Of a DNA stretch of 64,000 nt, positions 12,065-23,010 are shown piece by piece (positions within the stretch are counted from its first letter, which is position 1; every line of letters begins with the position of its first letter). Position numbers and translations under genes: made by a program. Source of the stretch: Lotus japonicus. Lineage: Eukaryota; Streptophyta; Magnoliopsida; Fabales; Fabaceae. The stretch spans positions 82,724,292-82,788,291 of the forward strand of contig NC_080043.1 in assembly GCF_012489685.1 (NCBI RefSeq). Reading direction: 5' to 3'. The notes beneath the pieces were generated by a model. It had not been told where the DNA came from. It saw only the letters and a list, made by a program, of their open reading frames with translations, and ran no database searches.

Positions 12065-15000
12065 TATACACTATAATGACTTCATAATTACTGTCGCAAT
12101 CTAACATATTCATTTATTTATGAAAAAAAAAGTATGTAATTAAATTAAGATTTGTGTTCTTAGATTTAATGTTAGGAATTACCTAATGTCAATTTATTAC
12201 CATAATGTCTTTTTTTAAATGTTATTACCATAATGTTAGGAATTCACTATTTTTTAATTTCAAAAATATTAATGAGATAAATTAATTTAAAATTTAAAAT
12301 ATTTATGAGACACATTATTATTTCAAAATTTATGAATATATGCATAGTATATGATATCACCACCTTACATCATCAGGTTACTAAGAATAGTATAAAAAAG
12401 AAGTAAAGTAAGACCAGACAAAAATTGAGAGGATGTCACCTAAAAGAGTTGTCATTTTTAGTTTTGAAAATAGTTTATAGTTACGTCCTAACCACTCTAA
12501 TTTTTTTGTTTGTTGATTTGTAGCAAATGGGAATGGGAAACTTGGAAAGGAAACGTATTTGAAGAAACGTCTTCCCTTGTTACCAACCTTGGGAGAGACG
12601 CGTGAGTCATACAAGATTAAATTTGATCACGATGCTGATATGGGAATTCCAGGAGCATTTTACATCAAAAGCTATATGCAAATTGAGTTCTTCCTTGTCA
12701 GTGTCACCCTCAAAAACATTCCCAATCTGGGAACAATTCACTTTGATTGTAACTCCTGGATTTACAACCATAAATTATACAAAAACATGCATCGCATTTT
12801 CTTTACCAATCATGTAAGCTCTGTGCCTAGCAGAGTACTTATTGAATTACTATAATGTTATTTTTCTTTGTAAATGCATGTACAAATTTAATCTAACCTT
12901 TTGTTTTGAAGACATATCTTCCAAGTCAAACACCAACAGCTCTAGTTAACTACAGAGAAGAAGAGTTGGAGAATCTAAGAGGAGATGGAACAGAAGAACG
13001 CAAATGTGAAAATATAATACTTGTGAAATATGAATTTATTATGTTATATATAACATTGTGTAATTTGCTAACTGTTTGATGAATAGCGATTTTTTTCTTT
13101 TTCTGTGGTTTATGAATTTTTGGTTCTCTGGTTATTTTGCTGGTATTTATCCTTTTATTTGATTCTCAACAGATTCTACTTCTGAGCAGCCATCTATTAG
13201 GATGTATATACCAAGAGATGAAAATTTTGGTCACTTGAAGTCATCAGACTTCCTTACATATGAAATAAAATCATTATCACAGAACTTGTGGCCTTTGTAT
13301 AAATCTGTGATCTCTGATTTAAACTCTGCGCGAGATGAGTTTGATAGCTTTGATGAAGTGTGTCGACTATATGAAGGTGGAATTAAGCTGCATACAAGTA
13401 TACTCAGTAAAATTAGCCCTTTACCAGTCCTTAAGGAAATCTTTCGCACAGATGGTGAAGATGTCCTCAAATTTCCACCACCTCATGTAATCAGAGGTAG
13501 ATGTAATTTTGAAATTAGTGCATTTGTTAAATTAGTGCATTTGTTGAATTCATCCTGTTTGACAATGATTTCTTTTTCTTATTTTGTGCAGCTAGCAAGT
13601 CTGCATGGATGACTGATATTGAATTTGGACGACAGATGATTGCTGGTGTAAATCCTAATGTTATTCGATTGCTCCGAGTAAGTGCAAATGATATTTTTCT
13701 AATTGAGCATGTGAAATTGTTAATGTTAAATTCTTCTAGTGGATTCTAAAAAGAAGCACTATTTTTCATCTTCCCTCACATTCTTCTTTGATATGGCAGG
13801 AGTTCCCACCAAAAAGCAAGCTAGATGCTAGACTCTATGGTGATCAAACTAGTACATTAACAAAAGAACACTTGGAGATCAACCTGGGTGGACTCACAGT
13901 AGATAAGGTAATGATATAAACATTCTCCACTTAAAATGCCATATTCATTTGGGACTCAAAGCAAAAGAGCCAAGTGATTGAAATTAAATTTGTGGAACAG
14001 GCACTTGGTGCTAAGAGGTTATTCATACTAGATTACCATGACGCTTTCATGCCTTATTTGGAGAAGATAAACAAAATTGCAAAGGCTTATGCCACCAGGA
14101 CAATCCTATTTTTGAAAGATGATGGGGCTTTAACACCACTTGCCATCGAGTTGAGTCTGCCACATCCAAATGGTGCTAAAAGCAAGGTCATCTTACCTGC
14201 CAACAAAGGTGCTGAAAGTACAATTTGGCTACTGGCCAAGGCTCATGTTATTGTGAATGACTCGGGCTATCATCAACTCATGAGCCATTGGTATGAACTC
14301 CACCAAATCAGAACTACATACGATATTAGTCTATGTATACATGACATGATTATTAATCTATATATTTTTTTCATGGGGCTCAAAGGCTAAATACTCATGC
14401 AGTGATGGAGCCATTCATCATAGCAACAAACAGACATCTCAGTGTCCTTCACCCGATTAATAAACTCTTATATCCTCATTACCGTGACACAATAAATATC
14501 AATGGACTTGCTCGGCAGTCCTTAATTAATGCAGGTGGCATTATAGAACAATCATTTTTGCCTGGACAATATTCTATGGAGATGTCTTCTGCAGTTTACC
14601 AGGATTGGGTTTTCACTGACCAAGCTTTACCAGCTGATCTTATTAACAGGTGATTTTTATTAAATAGACACTGCGAATATTACGAAAATGTTTTGTTAAT
14701 AACAAATATCATGCTTGATTCAGAGGAATGGCAATTAAGGATCCCTCTGCCCCCTATGGTCTTCGCCTTGTTGTAAAGGACTACCCTTATGCTGTTGATG
14801 GACTTGAGATATGGGATGCTATTAAGACATGGGTTCTAGACTATGTGTCCTTATATTACTCGACAGATGATGAAATCCAGAAAGACACTGAACTACAAGA
14901 TTGGTGGAAAGATGTTGTACAGAAGGGTCATGCTGACTTGAAAGACAAGGCATGGTGGCCTAAGATTCAAACTCTTGATGAGTTGGTTGAGTCGTGCTCT

Positions 15001-16041
15001 ACTATCATATGGATTGCTTCAGCTCTTCATGCAGCTGTTAATTTTGGACAATATCCTTATGGAGGTTATATCCTGAACCGCCCAACACTGAGCAGGAGAT
15101 TGATTCCGGAAAAAGGAACTCCAGAATATGATGAGATGGTGAAAAATCCTCAAAAGGCTTATTTAAGAACAATCACACCAAAGTTCAAGGCCCTGATTAA
15201 TCTTTCAGTGATACAGGTATTGTCTAGGCATGCTTCTGATGAGGTCTACCTTGGACAGAGGGAAAACCCAAATTGGACATCCGATACAAGGGCATTACAA
15301 GCCTTGCAAAAGTTTGGAAGCAAGCTGGCTGAAGTTGAAGGAAAAATTGCAGGGAGGAACAGAGATTCAAGACTGAAAAACCGAACTGGGCCAGTTGAAC
15401 TGCCCTACACTTTGCTCCTTCCTTCTAGTGTGGAAGGATTAACTTTCAGAGGAATTCCCAACAGTGTCTCTATTTAAATTAATTAGTGTATGGTTTCCTT
15501 ATCTATCGTATTTCTTAGTAAAGTGACAATGCTTCTCTATGCTACATTTAGGACATGCACATCTTACAAAGCTATGTCACATTCTACAATGTTAATTCTA
15601 AGAAAATGTTATACTCCCACCGTCTCTAATTATAAGTTAGGCTTAAAAGCACATTTGGTCCCCTACAAATTTGAGTCGTGCAAAATTAGTCCCTAAACAA
15701 TTAGAAGAAGGTTGAAGTTGAAGAATAGACAAAGTTCTGGAGATGAGGCACTTCTGGAAAAAAAAAAAAGAGGAAGTTTTCTTTTACGGTAATGTTGATG
15801 ATGAAGAAAAGAGAAGGTTCTGGAGAATTTTTCTGTTTTGAAATATTTTACACACCTTCCTGTCTCTCCTACTAATCTATTTCTCTCTCTTCCAAGTCAT
15901 TTAAAAAGCTTCACATATGGAAAAATCATTTGAAATCTAACAGAACGACTGAGTGTGGTAACAGAGGATAACATGGGGGACTAAAAATGCTAATAAAATT
16001 GTTTAGGGACTACTTTTTCATGACTCGAATTCGTGGGGGAC

Positions 16042-16413
16042 TGATAGGTTTAGGAAGGTTTATACCAGAAGGGGAAGGGCTCGTGGGTTAAGTGACTAGA
16101 ATATAAGGACTAATCTGTAATAAAGTGTTTAGCTGTTAGTGACAGCTGTTGCCAGCTGTGGCAGTTAGAATAGATATCAAGTATAAATAGGGAAATAGCT
16201 TAGAGAAGAAGTTATCGGAATTTTAGTGTTGAAAACCTGGTTGAGGAACCAGAGAGATCGTGGGATCTCTATGAAACCCTAGAATTCAGTGTTCTTCCCC
16301 AATTTCCCAATTCTCTTGTATTTTCCCCAATTTGGTAGTTCAGGTTCTGTGCATTCTCGATTGTACTCTGTTTTGGAATTCAATAAAGTTTCTGGAGATT
16401 ACCAGTGTTATCA
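16042..16413 (+). repeat. Left LTR of the Ty3 element
   Basis: Starts TGATAGG, ends GTTATCA. Contains a TATA-like TATAAATAGGG (about 16181) and an AATAAAG near its 3' end. Confidence 0.92.
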
Positions 16414-16466
16414 CTGGTATCAGAGCACCATCCTGGTGCCTGAATCACGCGATTGTGCTACTCTGA

Positions 16467-19400
16467 ATGGTCAAGACAAGAACCATGGCAAGAAGCGAGG
16501 GAAGCTGGAACCAGGAGCGAGAAGAATTGCGACAGGAAACCGAAGGTTTACGCACACGTCTGGAGCTGAATGAGGCGCGCACGAAGGTGGCTGAGGATCT
16601 CATTGCAGCGCTGCGAGCAAGGTTGGAGAATCACGATCGGGATTTCTCTGAGGAAGACGAAACCGATGGAAGAAGGAACAGAGAGGAGCGAAATCGAGTT
16701 CCTATCAAGAATCGATGGAGGAAATTGGAAATCCCAGTCTTTTCTGGATCTGATGCAGTTGGTTGGACTCAGAAATTGGAGCGTTATTTTGCTCTGAGGG
16801 AGGTAACTGAGGAAGAAAGGATGCAGGCAACTATGGTGGCTTTGGAAGGAAGAGCTCTCAGTTGGTTTCAATGGTGGGAGAGGTGCAATCCATCACCATC
16901 ATGGGAAGCATTCAAATTGGCTGTGGTAAGAAGGTTCCAACCCTCTATGATACAAAATCCTTTTGAATTGTTGTTATCTTTGAAGCAAGTAGGTTCTTTA
17001 GATGATTACATTGATGACTTTGAAAAATATGCTGGAGCATTGAAAGAGATAGATCATGATTTCGTGAGAGGTATATTTTTGAATGGACTTAAGGAAGAAA
17101 TTAAAGCTGAGGTTAGGCTTTTTGAGTTGCATACACTGGCTGAGGTCATTCAGAAGGCCATTCTTATTGAACAAAAGAATGTGGCTGTTTCCAAGAAAGG
17201 AGGTGGTTTTGTCAGGTCTGCCAATTCTTATAGACAGAATAACTACAATAAGGTGGTTACCATAGAACCACACAATAGCACAGAACAGAAACAAGACAGT
17301 GCAGGGAGTGCTGCTAGGAGTGGGTCAGGCAGTGAAATTGTGAAGGCTAGGGGAGGAGATTATAAACACTTGACTGCTGCAGAAATGAAAGAGAAAAGAG
17401 AAAAAAACCTGTGTTTTAGATGTGATGAGCCTTTTAGTAGGGATCACAAGTGTAAAAATAGGCATCTCAGAATGTTGATCATGGAGGAGGAAGATGACTT
17501 AGAGGGAGGGGAGTTTGAAGATGCTCTCTCAGGAGAATTCAATTCTTTACAACTTTCATTGTGCTCAATGGCTGGTTTTACCACTAGCAAGTCATGGAAG
17601 ATGAAAGGCATTATTGAAGGTAGAGCAGTGGTTGTGCTAATTGATTGTGGAGCCTCACATAGCTTCATTTCCAAGAAACTAATTGGAGAAATGTTGCTGC
17701 CAGTGGCTAACACCCCATCTTTTACAGTGGAAGTAGGGGATGGACACAAGACCATGTGTAGGGGAAAGTGCTCTAAACTGAAGCTCATGATTCAGACCTT
17801 AGAGGTTATCCAAGACTTCTATCTTTTTGGTCTTAGTGGTGTTGACCTGGTGCTGGGGTTAGATTGGTTGGCTAGTTTGGGAGATATTAAGGCCAATTTT
17901 GGTAAGATGAGGTTGTCTCTCAGGAGAGGAGGACAATGGATCACCTTGGAGGGAGATCCTACTTTGACCAAATCTGAGTTGACCTATGGAGCACTTATGC
18001 AGGTCTTGTTGGAGGAAGGGGAAGGTTTAATGGTCCATTGTGAAAAGGGGACCAAAGGGGACAGGGAAGCTAGCACTGTTCCAGCAGATTTGTCAAAGGT
18101 TTTGGCTGCATTTGCTTCAGTTTTTCAAGATTCTCAGGGATTACCACCTAGGAGAAGGCATGACCATGCCATTCATCTGAAAGAGGGAGCTGAGATCCCA
18201 AATCTGAGGCCTTACAAATGTCCTCATTACCAAAAGAATGAGATAGAGAGGTTGGTGGCAGAAATGCTAGAGGCTGGGGTCATAAGGCCAAGTGTGAGTC
18301 CTTACTCTAGTCCCATTATCTTGGTTAAAAAGAAGGATGGAGGGTGGAGGTTCTGTGTGGATTTCAGGGCTCTTAATAAGATCACCATTCCCAACAAATT
18401 TCCTATTCCAATCATTGAGGAGTTGTTGGATGAGATTGGGGGAGCTAAGGTGTTTTCCAAGCTAGATTTAAAATCCGGATACCACCAAATCAGGATGAAG
18501 GAAGAGGATATAGAAAAGACAGCTTTTAGAACACATGAAGGGCATTATGAATTTCTGGTCATGCCTTTTGGGCTTACTAATGCACCATCTACGTTTCAAG
18601 CCCTCATGAATGAAGTTCTTAAGCCTTATTTGAGGAAGTTTGCTCTAGTGTTTTTTGATGACATTTTGGTTTACAGCCCTGATATGTCTTCTCATGCCAA
18701 TCACCTACAACAAGTCTTGGCTCTTCTAGAAAAGAATTCACTCACAGCAAACCGAAAGAAGTGCACATTTGGTCAGCAGAGTTTGGAATACCTGGGCCAT
18801 ATTATTTCAGGGGAGGGCGTAGCAGCAGATCAATCCAAGGTTGAAGCTATGAAGGATTGGCCTATTCCCAAAGACATTAAGGGATTGAGGGGTTTTTTGG
18901 GTTTAACCGGTTATTATAGACGGTTTGTGCGGGATTATGGAAAGATTGCTAAGCCCTTGACTGAACTTTTGAAGAAAGATGGGTTTAAGTGGTCCCAAAC
19001 TGCTTTGGAGGCTTTTAATCTGTTGAAAGCAGCCATGATCAACCTTCCTTTGTTAGCAGTACCTGATTTTACTAAACAATTTGTGGTGGAAACAGATGCC
19101 TCTAGTAAAGGACTTGGTGCTGTCCTCATGCAAGAAGGTAGACCTCTAGCCTTTTGGAGTCATGGCCTCTCACAAAGGGCACAACAGAAATCAGTTTATG
19201 AAAGGGAGCTTATGGCTTTAGTGCAAGCAATACAAAAATGGAGACACTATCTCATGGGAAGGCATTTTGTAATCAAAACTGATCAAAGGAGTTTGAAGTT
19301 TCTAAATGACCAAAGGCTGTTTTCTGATGAGCAGTTTAAGTGGGCTGTGAAGTTAGTGGGTTTGGATTTTGAAATCCAATATAAACCAGGAAGTGAGAAT

Positions 19401-20201
19401 TCTGTGGCTGATGCACTTTCTAGAAAAATGATGTACTCAGCCCTCTCTATTCTTACTACTGCTGAGAAAGATGATTGGAATTTAGAGTTACACCAGGATC
19501 CCAAATTAGCTAAAGTGATTCAGGATCTGCTGATTTCTCCTACAGCTCATAAGGGGTTCAGTTTCAAGAAGGGAATTTTATACTACAAAGATAGATTGGT
19601 GTTGTCCAAAAACTCCAACAAGATTCCATTGATCATGTCTGAGTGCCATGACACTCCAATGGGGGGTCATTCTGGCCATTTTAGGACTTATAAGAAGATT
19701 GCTAGCTTTCTTTTTTGGGAGGGCTTGAAATCAGATATCAGAAAATTTGTTGAAGCTTGTGACATTTGTCAAAGACAGAAGTACTCTACATTAGCTCCTG
19801 GAGGATTACTACAACCACTTCCTATTCTCACTCAAGTATGGATGGATGTGTCCATGGACTTTGTTGGTGGACTTCCCCGAGTCAAAGGCAAAGATACTAT
19901 ATTAGTGGTAGTGGATAGACTGTCCAAGTTTGCTCATTTCTTTGCGTTGGGGCATCCCTTCTCAGCTAAGGATGTAGCCTTGGTGTTCATCAAAGAGGTG
20001 GTGAAATTACATGGTTTCCCTACAACCATAGTTTCTGATCGAGATCCTTTGTTCCTTAGTCAGTTTTGGAAAGAGATGTTCAGAATGGCTGGCACACAAC
20101 TGAAAATGAGTACTTCTTATCACCCTCAAACCGATGGCCAAACAGAGGTGGTCAATAGGTGCCTTGAAACTTATCTCAGAGATAGATGGTGCAGCGGATA
20201 A
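16467..20201 (+). CDS. Ty3 gag-pol polyprotein, truncated in integrase
   Basis: An open frame of 1244 residues. An N-terminal coiled-coil stretch precedes gag. A zinc-knuckle-like C-F-R-C...H-K-C lies near residue 318. The protease motif I-D-C-G-A-S is near 393, the RT active site F-F-D-D near 730, and the RNase H E-T-D-A-S near 875. An integrase HHCC region is near 1070-1105, with integrase aspartates in M-D-F-V-G-G and S-D-R-D-P and the glutamate in Q-T-E-V-V-N. The frame then leaves the family after L-E-T-Y-L-R and stops within unrelated copia LTR sequence. The integrase C-terminal part and most of the chromodomain are missing, so the element cannot integrate on its own. The start at 16467 follows the primer site by 40 bp and fits the family. 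Confidence 0.88.
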   Translation: MVKTRTMARSEGSWNQEREELRQETEGLRTRLELNEARTKVAEDLIAALRARLENHDRDFSEEDETDGRRNREERNRVPIKNRWRKLEIPVFSGSDAVGWTQKLERYFALREVTEEERMQATMVALEGRALSWFQWWERCNPSPSWEAFKLAVVRRFQPSMIQNPFELLLSLKQVGSLDDYIDDFEKYAGALKEIDHDFVRGIFLNGLKEEIKAEVRLFELHTLAEVIQKAILIEQKNVAVSKKGGGFVRSANSYRQNNYNKVVTIEPHNSTEQKQDSAGSAARSGSGSEIVKARGGDYKHLTAAEMKEKREKNLCFRCDEPFSRDHKCKNRHLRMLIMEEEDDLEGGEFEDALSGEFNSLQLSLCSMAGFTTSKSWKMKGIIEGRAVVVLIDCGASHSFISKKLIGEMLLPVANTPSFTVEVGDGHKTMCRGKCSKLKLMIQTLEVIQDFYLFGLSGVDLVLGLDWLASLGDIKANFGKMRLSLRRGGQWITLEGDPTLTKSELTYGALMQVLLEEGEGLMVHCEKGTKGDREASTVPADLSKVLAAFASVFQDSQGLPPRRRHDHAIHLKEGAEIPNLRPYKCPHYQKNEIERLVAEMLEAGVIRPSVSPYSSPIILVKKKDGGWRFCVDFRALNKITIPNKFPIPIIEELLDEIGGAKVFSKLDLKSGYHQIRMKEEDIEKTAFRTHEGHYEFLVMPFGLTNAPSTFQALMNEVLKPYLRKFALVFFDDILVYSPDMSSHANHLQQVLALLEKNSLTANRKKCTFGQQSLEYLGHIISGEGVAADQSKVEAMKDWPIPKDIKGLRGFLGLTGYYRRFVRDYGKIAKPLTELLKKDGFKWSQTALEAFNLLKAAMINLPLLAVPDFTKQFVVETDASSKGLGAVLMQEGRPLAFWSHGLSQRAQQKSVYERELMALVQAIQKWRHYLMGRHFVIKTDQRSLKFLNDQRLFSDEQFKWAVKLVGLDFEIQYKPGSENSVADALSRKMMYSALSILTTAEKDDWNLELHQDPKLAKVIQDLLISPTAHKGFSFKKGILYYKDRLVLSKNSNKIPLIMSECHDTPMGGHSGHFRTYKKIASFLFWEGLKSDIRKFVEACDICQRQKYSTLAPGGLLQPLPILTQVWMDVSMDFVGGLPRVKGKDTILVVVDRLSKFAHFFALGHPFSAKDVALVFIKEVVKLHGFPTTIVSDRDPLFLSQFWKEMFRMAGTQLKMSTSYHPQTDGQTEVVNRCLETYLRDRWCSG

Positions 20202-21258
20202 AGATAGAGAGAAGAGAAAAGCACACAAGTATTTTATCCTGGTTCACTTGATAAATCCCTCAAGCTAATCCAGTCCACCCGTTAAGGTGATTTCTTCCTT
20301 CTTAGAATGAAGGCAATCCACTAATCAGATAATTGTTACAACTGCACTTGAAACCTACAAGTGACTAACAATACACTGACTTAGCTATCACTAAGATTCA
20401 CTCTCTTAGTCTTCTCTAGGATTCGATCAACCTTGATCTCCTAAAGGAATCACCACTAAGATTCACTCTCTTAGACTTCTTAAGGATACTGACCTACCCG
20501 GTCCCTTAAGGAAAATCAAACAACTGTTTGAGGTTGGTGTTTACAAAGGTTTGCTTCTAAATAAGCTGAGTGTAAACTAAATAAGAACAGATGAAGAAAG
20601 TAGAGGCTTGAATCTTTTCTTGTATTGCAGCTCTTTGTTTTCTCTCTTAGTCTTCTTCTTTTCTTCAGCCTTTTATAGTCCAAGGTGCAAAGGATATTTC
20701 TGTTGAGAGAATATGACCGTTGGAGGGCATTTCTGGAACTTCCAGAACCTGCTGTGGCTGAACCTTGGTAGGTAGGCTTTTCAGAATAGTACACTGCTCT
20801 TGTACTTCTAGATAGAGACATTTGCCTTTAACCATTGACTTCTGATCAGAGTTATGCTTCGTGTTGGAACTTGTGAAGCTTGGTGATCAGAGTCAGAGGG
20901 ATGCTTGGATCCTCTGACCTTCGTAACTTCTGCTTCTGGACCTTCAGAGCTTCTGAACCTTTAGAGCCTCTGGTCCCTCAGAGCTTCTGGTCTTCAGATC
21001 TTCTGATCCTCAGATCTTCTGATCCTCTGATCTTCTGATCCTCTGATCCTCAGATCCTCTGATCTTCAGATCCTCTGATCCTCAGATCCTCTGATCTTCA
21101 GAACTTCTGACGAATATATCTTCTGGTGTCAGAATCAGAACCTGTTTGTCAAAACACTCAAGACAAACATTAGAGTATCATAGTTGTTCATCCACAAATA
21201 AATACTTGTTATCATCAAAACATAGAGTTGTACCACATGACCAAATCTTGATCTTACA
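20190..21258 (-). repeat. Part of a copia (SIRE/Maximus-like) LTR, inverted
   Basis: On the minus strand it begins TGTAAGATC just after a polypurine tract (AAAAAGGGGGAGA, 21259-21271), contains a TATA box (ACTATAAAAGG, near 20680) and breaks off at ...CCGCTGCA (20190) at the junction with Ty3 integrase. The interior has degenerate repeats of CTTCTGATC / CCTCAGATC (20925-21115), as is common in such LTRs. Confidence 0.7.
20925..21115. repeat. Degenerate short tandem repeats in the copia LTR
   Basis: About 20 imperfect copies of a 8-10 bp unit of the type TCTGATCCTCAGA. No coding meaning is seen. Confidence 0.8.
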
Positions 21259-21883
21259 ATCTCCCCCTTTTTGATGATGACAAAACCATGTATTTTGATG
21301 AGCAACTCTAAACAAATAAACTGAATACACTCAGAGTATAAGGTATCAGAGTTAAAACTTATCCTGATGTGTATAGTTTATCTTGCTCCTTCTGAATCCA
21401 AGACTCGTGCTTGATTCTGAGCTAAGCTCCCCCTGAATCTAATACTTAATATCAACGTTAGTAATATCTAGATTCTGAGCTAAATAATATAGGAGTTGTC
21501 AAGATACTATAGGTTCTCCCCCTTTTTGTCATAAGCAAAAAGAATGAAGGTGGAAATCAAAAAAAAAATAGTAAGAGCATAAGACGAAATACTCCCCCTC
21601 AGAAGGAATACCAAGGGATACTTGGCTGCTGATTAGTGTATCTTCTGATGAGAGCAGAAGTGTGGTTCTGGTGACATCTCCGTTCTGGACAAAATTTCAT
21701 CTTCAGATACTTCAGAATGAGAAGCTATGAACCTACTCTTCTTCTGATGACGCAAGTCAGAAGTTGTATTAGCATCTTCTGATGTTGTTGCTTCTGGTTT
21801 GACAAGTTCTGAGTCTTTGTTTCTATCTGAAACAGTCATGCTCATCTCTACAAGCTTTTTCAGCTAGCTTTGACTTGTCAGAG

Positions 21884-22534
21884 TCAAGCCTTCTCAGAGC
21901 GCTTCAGCTCATGACATTTCAGTATGCTGATGAGTTCTTCTAAACTCATATGCTCAACATCTCTTGTGAGCTCTATTGAAGTCACCAAGGGCATCCAGCT
22001 TTCAGGAAGACATCTGATGACCCTTATGACATGATCTTTAGTTGTGTAGCTCTTGTTGAGAGGTCGTATTCCAGCTACGAGCGACTGAAATCTGGAAAAC
22101 ATATCCTCAATGGATTCGTTAGGTTCCATGATGAAGGATTCATATTTCTGGATCAAGGACAGCGCCTTTGATTCTTTCACCTTCTTGTTTCCTTCATGTG
22201 TCATCTTTAAGGAATCAATGATACACTTAGCGGAATCACGATCAGTAATTTTCTCATATTCTTCATATGAAATGGCACTTTGCAGAATAGCTCTTGATCT
22301 GTGATGATCTCTGAACTCCTTCTTTTGATCTACACTCATCTTCTTCCTTGGGATCTTTACACCATGTACATCAACAGGAGGGGTGTAGCCATCAACAACA
22401 AAATCCCAAAGATCAGGATCAAAGCCAAGAAAGAAGCTTTTGATTCTGTCTTTCCAGAAATCAAATCTCTGACCATCAAAGATAGGTGGTCTTGCACTGT
22501 ATTGATATTTGCTTGTAGTAGTGGTGGAATCCAT
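21884..22534 (-). CDS. Copia gag protein fragment (UBN2-type)
   Basis: A 216-residue frame reading as the gag N-terminus of SIRE-like Ty1/copia elements: Y-S-A-R-P-P-I-F-D-G, then F-W-K-D-R-I-K-S-F-F, L-W-D-F-V-V-D-G and E-S-I-E-D-M-F-S-R-F. The frame ends before the zinc knuckle. Only about 630 bp separate it from the polypurine tract of the same strand, so almost all of pol is missing: a large-deletion, non-autonomous copy. It is inverted relative to the LTR end and primer site next to it at 22600-22690. Confidence 0.8.
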   Translation of the reverse strand: MDSTTTTSKYQYSARPPIFDGQRFDFWKDRIKSFFLGFDPDLWDFVVDGYTPPVDVHGVKIPRKKMSVDQKKEFRDHHRSRAILQSAISYEEYEKITDRDSAKCIIDSLKMTHEGNKKVKESKALSLIQKYESFIMEPNESIEDMFSRFQSLVAGIRPLNKSYTTKDHVIRVIRCLPESWMPLVTSIELTRDVEHMSLEELISILKCHELKRSEKA

Positions 22535-22895
22535 GAGTTTTTCACACTGGCCCGGATCTACTGAACACTGTTAAGTGTGGTAATCAGAACTTGTTTACTT
22601 TAAATCTTAAGGGGAAAGTTTTTATATTCAAAACTCTATTCAACCCCCCCTTCTAGTCGTTTTTCATACCTTTAATTGGTATCAGAGCCAGGTCCCGTGT
22701 TCGAATCCCACGGAAGGCATGCTGTGCAGCTAGTTTGGCTGGCAGGTGCTGGGGGGGGGGATTGTTGGGTCCAGGTGGGCCAACATCCTGCCTGCAGGTA
22801 GCATTCGAAACGGGGCGCTGTCTGCTACGCTATAAGAAATAACGTTGCGCCCTCACTAACACCAATTGGTTTTGGCGTAGTGGTAAGCGCGTGAT
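22535..22895 (+). other. Junction block: copia LTR end, primer site, TRIM-like and tRNA-like sequence
   Basis: The plus strand reads as a copia LTR end (ATTCAACCCCCCCTTCTAG, 22648-22666). A Met-tRNA primer site TTGGTATCAGAGCC follows at 22677-22690, then about 60 bp, then a G run (22751-22760) like a purine tract, then TGTTGGG...CCAACA (22764-22786) like fused LTR ends. A tRNA-like A box (GGCGTAGTGG, about 22874) comes after a B box (GTGTTCGAATCCCAC, about 22697), the reverse of the normal order. This looks like several retroelement pieces stitched together. Confidence 0.5.
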
Positions 22896-23010
22896 CCTAC
22901 AGGGACACTCTTCCCTCTTGTGATAATTCTTGGGAATCAGCTGCAAGAATTCAAGACATATTTCCCCTGTTTCCCCTTGAGGACAAGGTTCGACTTTTAG
23001 GGGGGAGTAT
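22896..23010 (+). pseudogene. Residual C-terminal end of the Ty3 polyprotein and purine tract
   Basis: One frame reads N-S-W-E-S-A-A-R-I-Q-D-I-F-P-L-F-P-L-E-D (positions 22921-22980), continuing to K-V and L-G-G-S. This is the usual end of chromovirus polyproteins just after the chromodomain. It confirms that the Ty3 element resumes here and that its integrase C-terminus and chromodomain were lost, not merely interrupted. Confidence 0.75.

Larger units (their letters stand above)
7869..15477 (+). pseudogene. Lipoxygenase LOX-A, exon 3 truncated
   Basis: Linoleate lipoxygenase gene, first of three. Exons by GT/AG and phase: 7869-8094, 12524-12813, 12912-13004 (remnant), 13173-13496, 13592-13677, 13800-13907, 14001-14290, 14386-14649, 14724-15477. 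The N-terminal PLAT domain is in exons 1-3, the catalytic domain in 4-9. The iron-ligand motifs S-H-W-L-N-T-H (across exons 7/8) and L-H-A-A-V-N are present, and the protein ends in isoleucine as the family requires. A deletion removed the last 148 bp of exon 3 and most of intron 3, including the donor, so about 49 conserved residues (the Y-D-V-Y-N-D-L-G and R-R-x-R-T-G-R segments) are gone. Two GT dinucleotides in the right phase (13006, 13060) might act as weak donors, giving a shortened protein. Probably non-functional; expression is possible. Confidence 0.8.
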
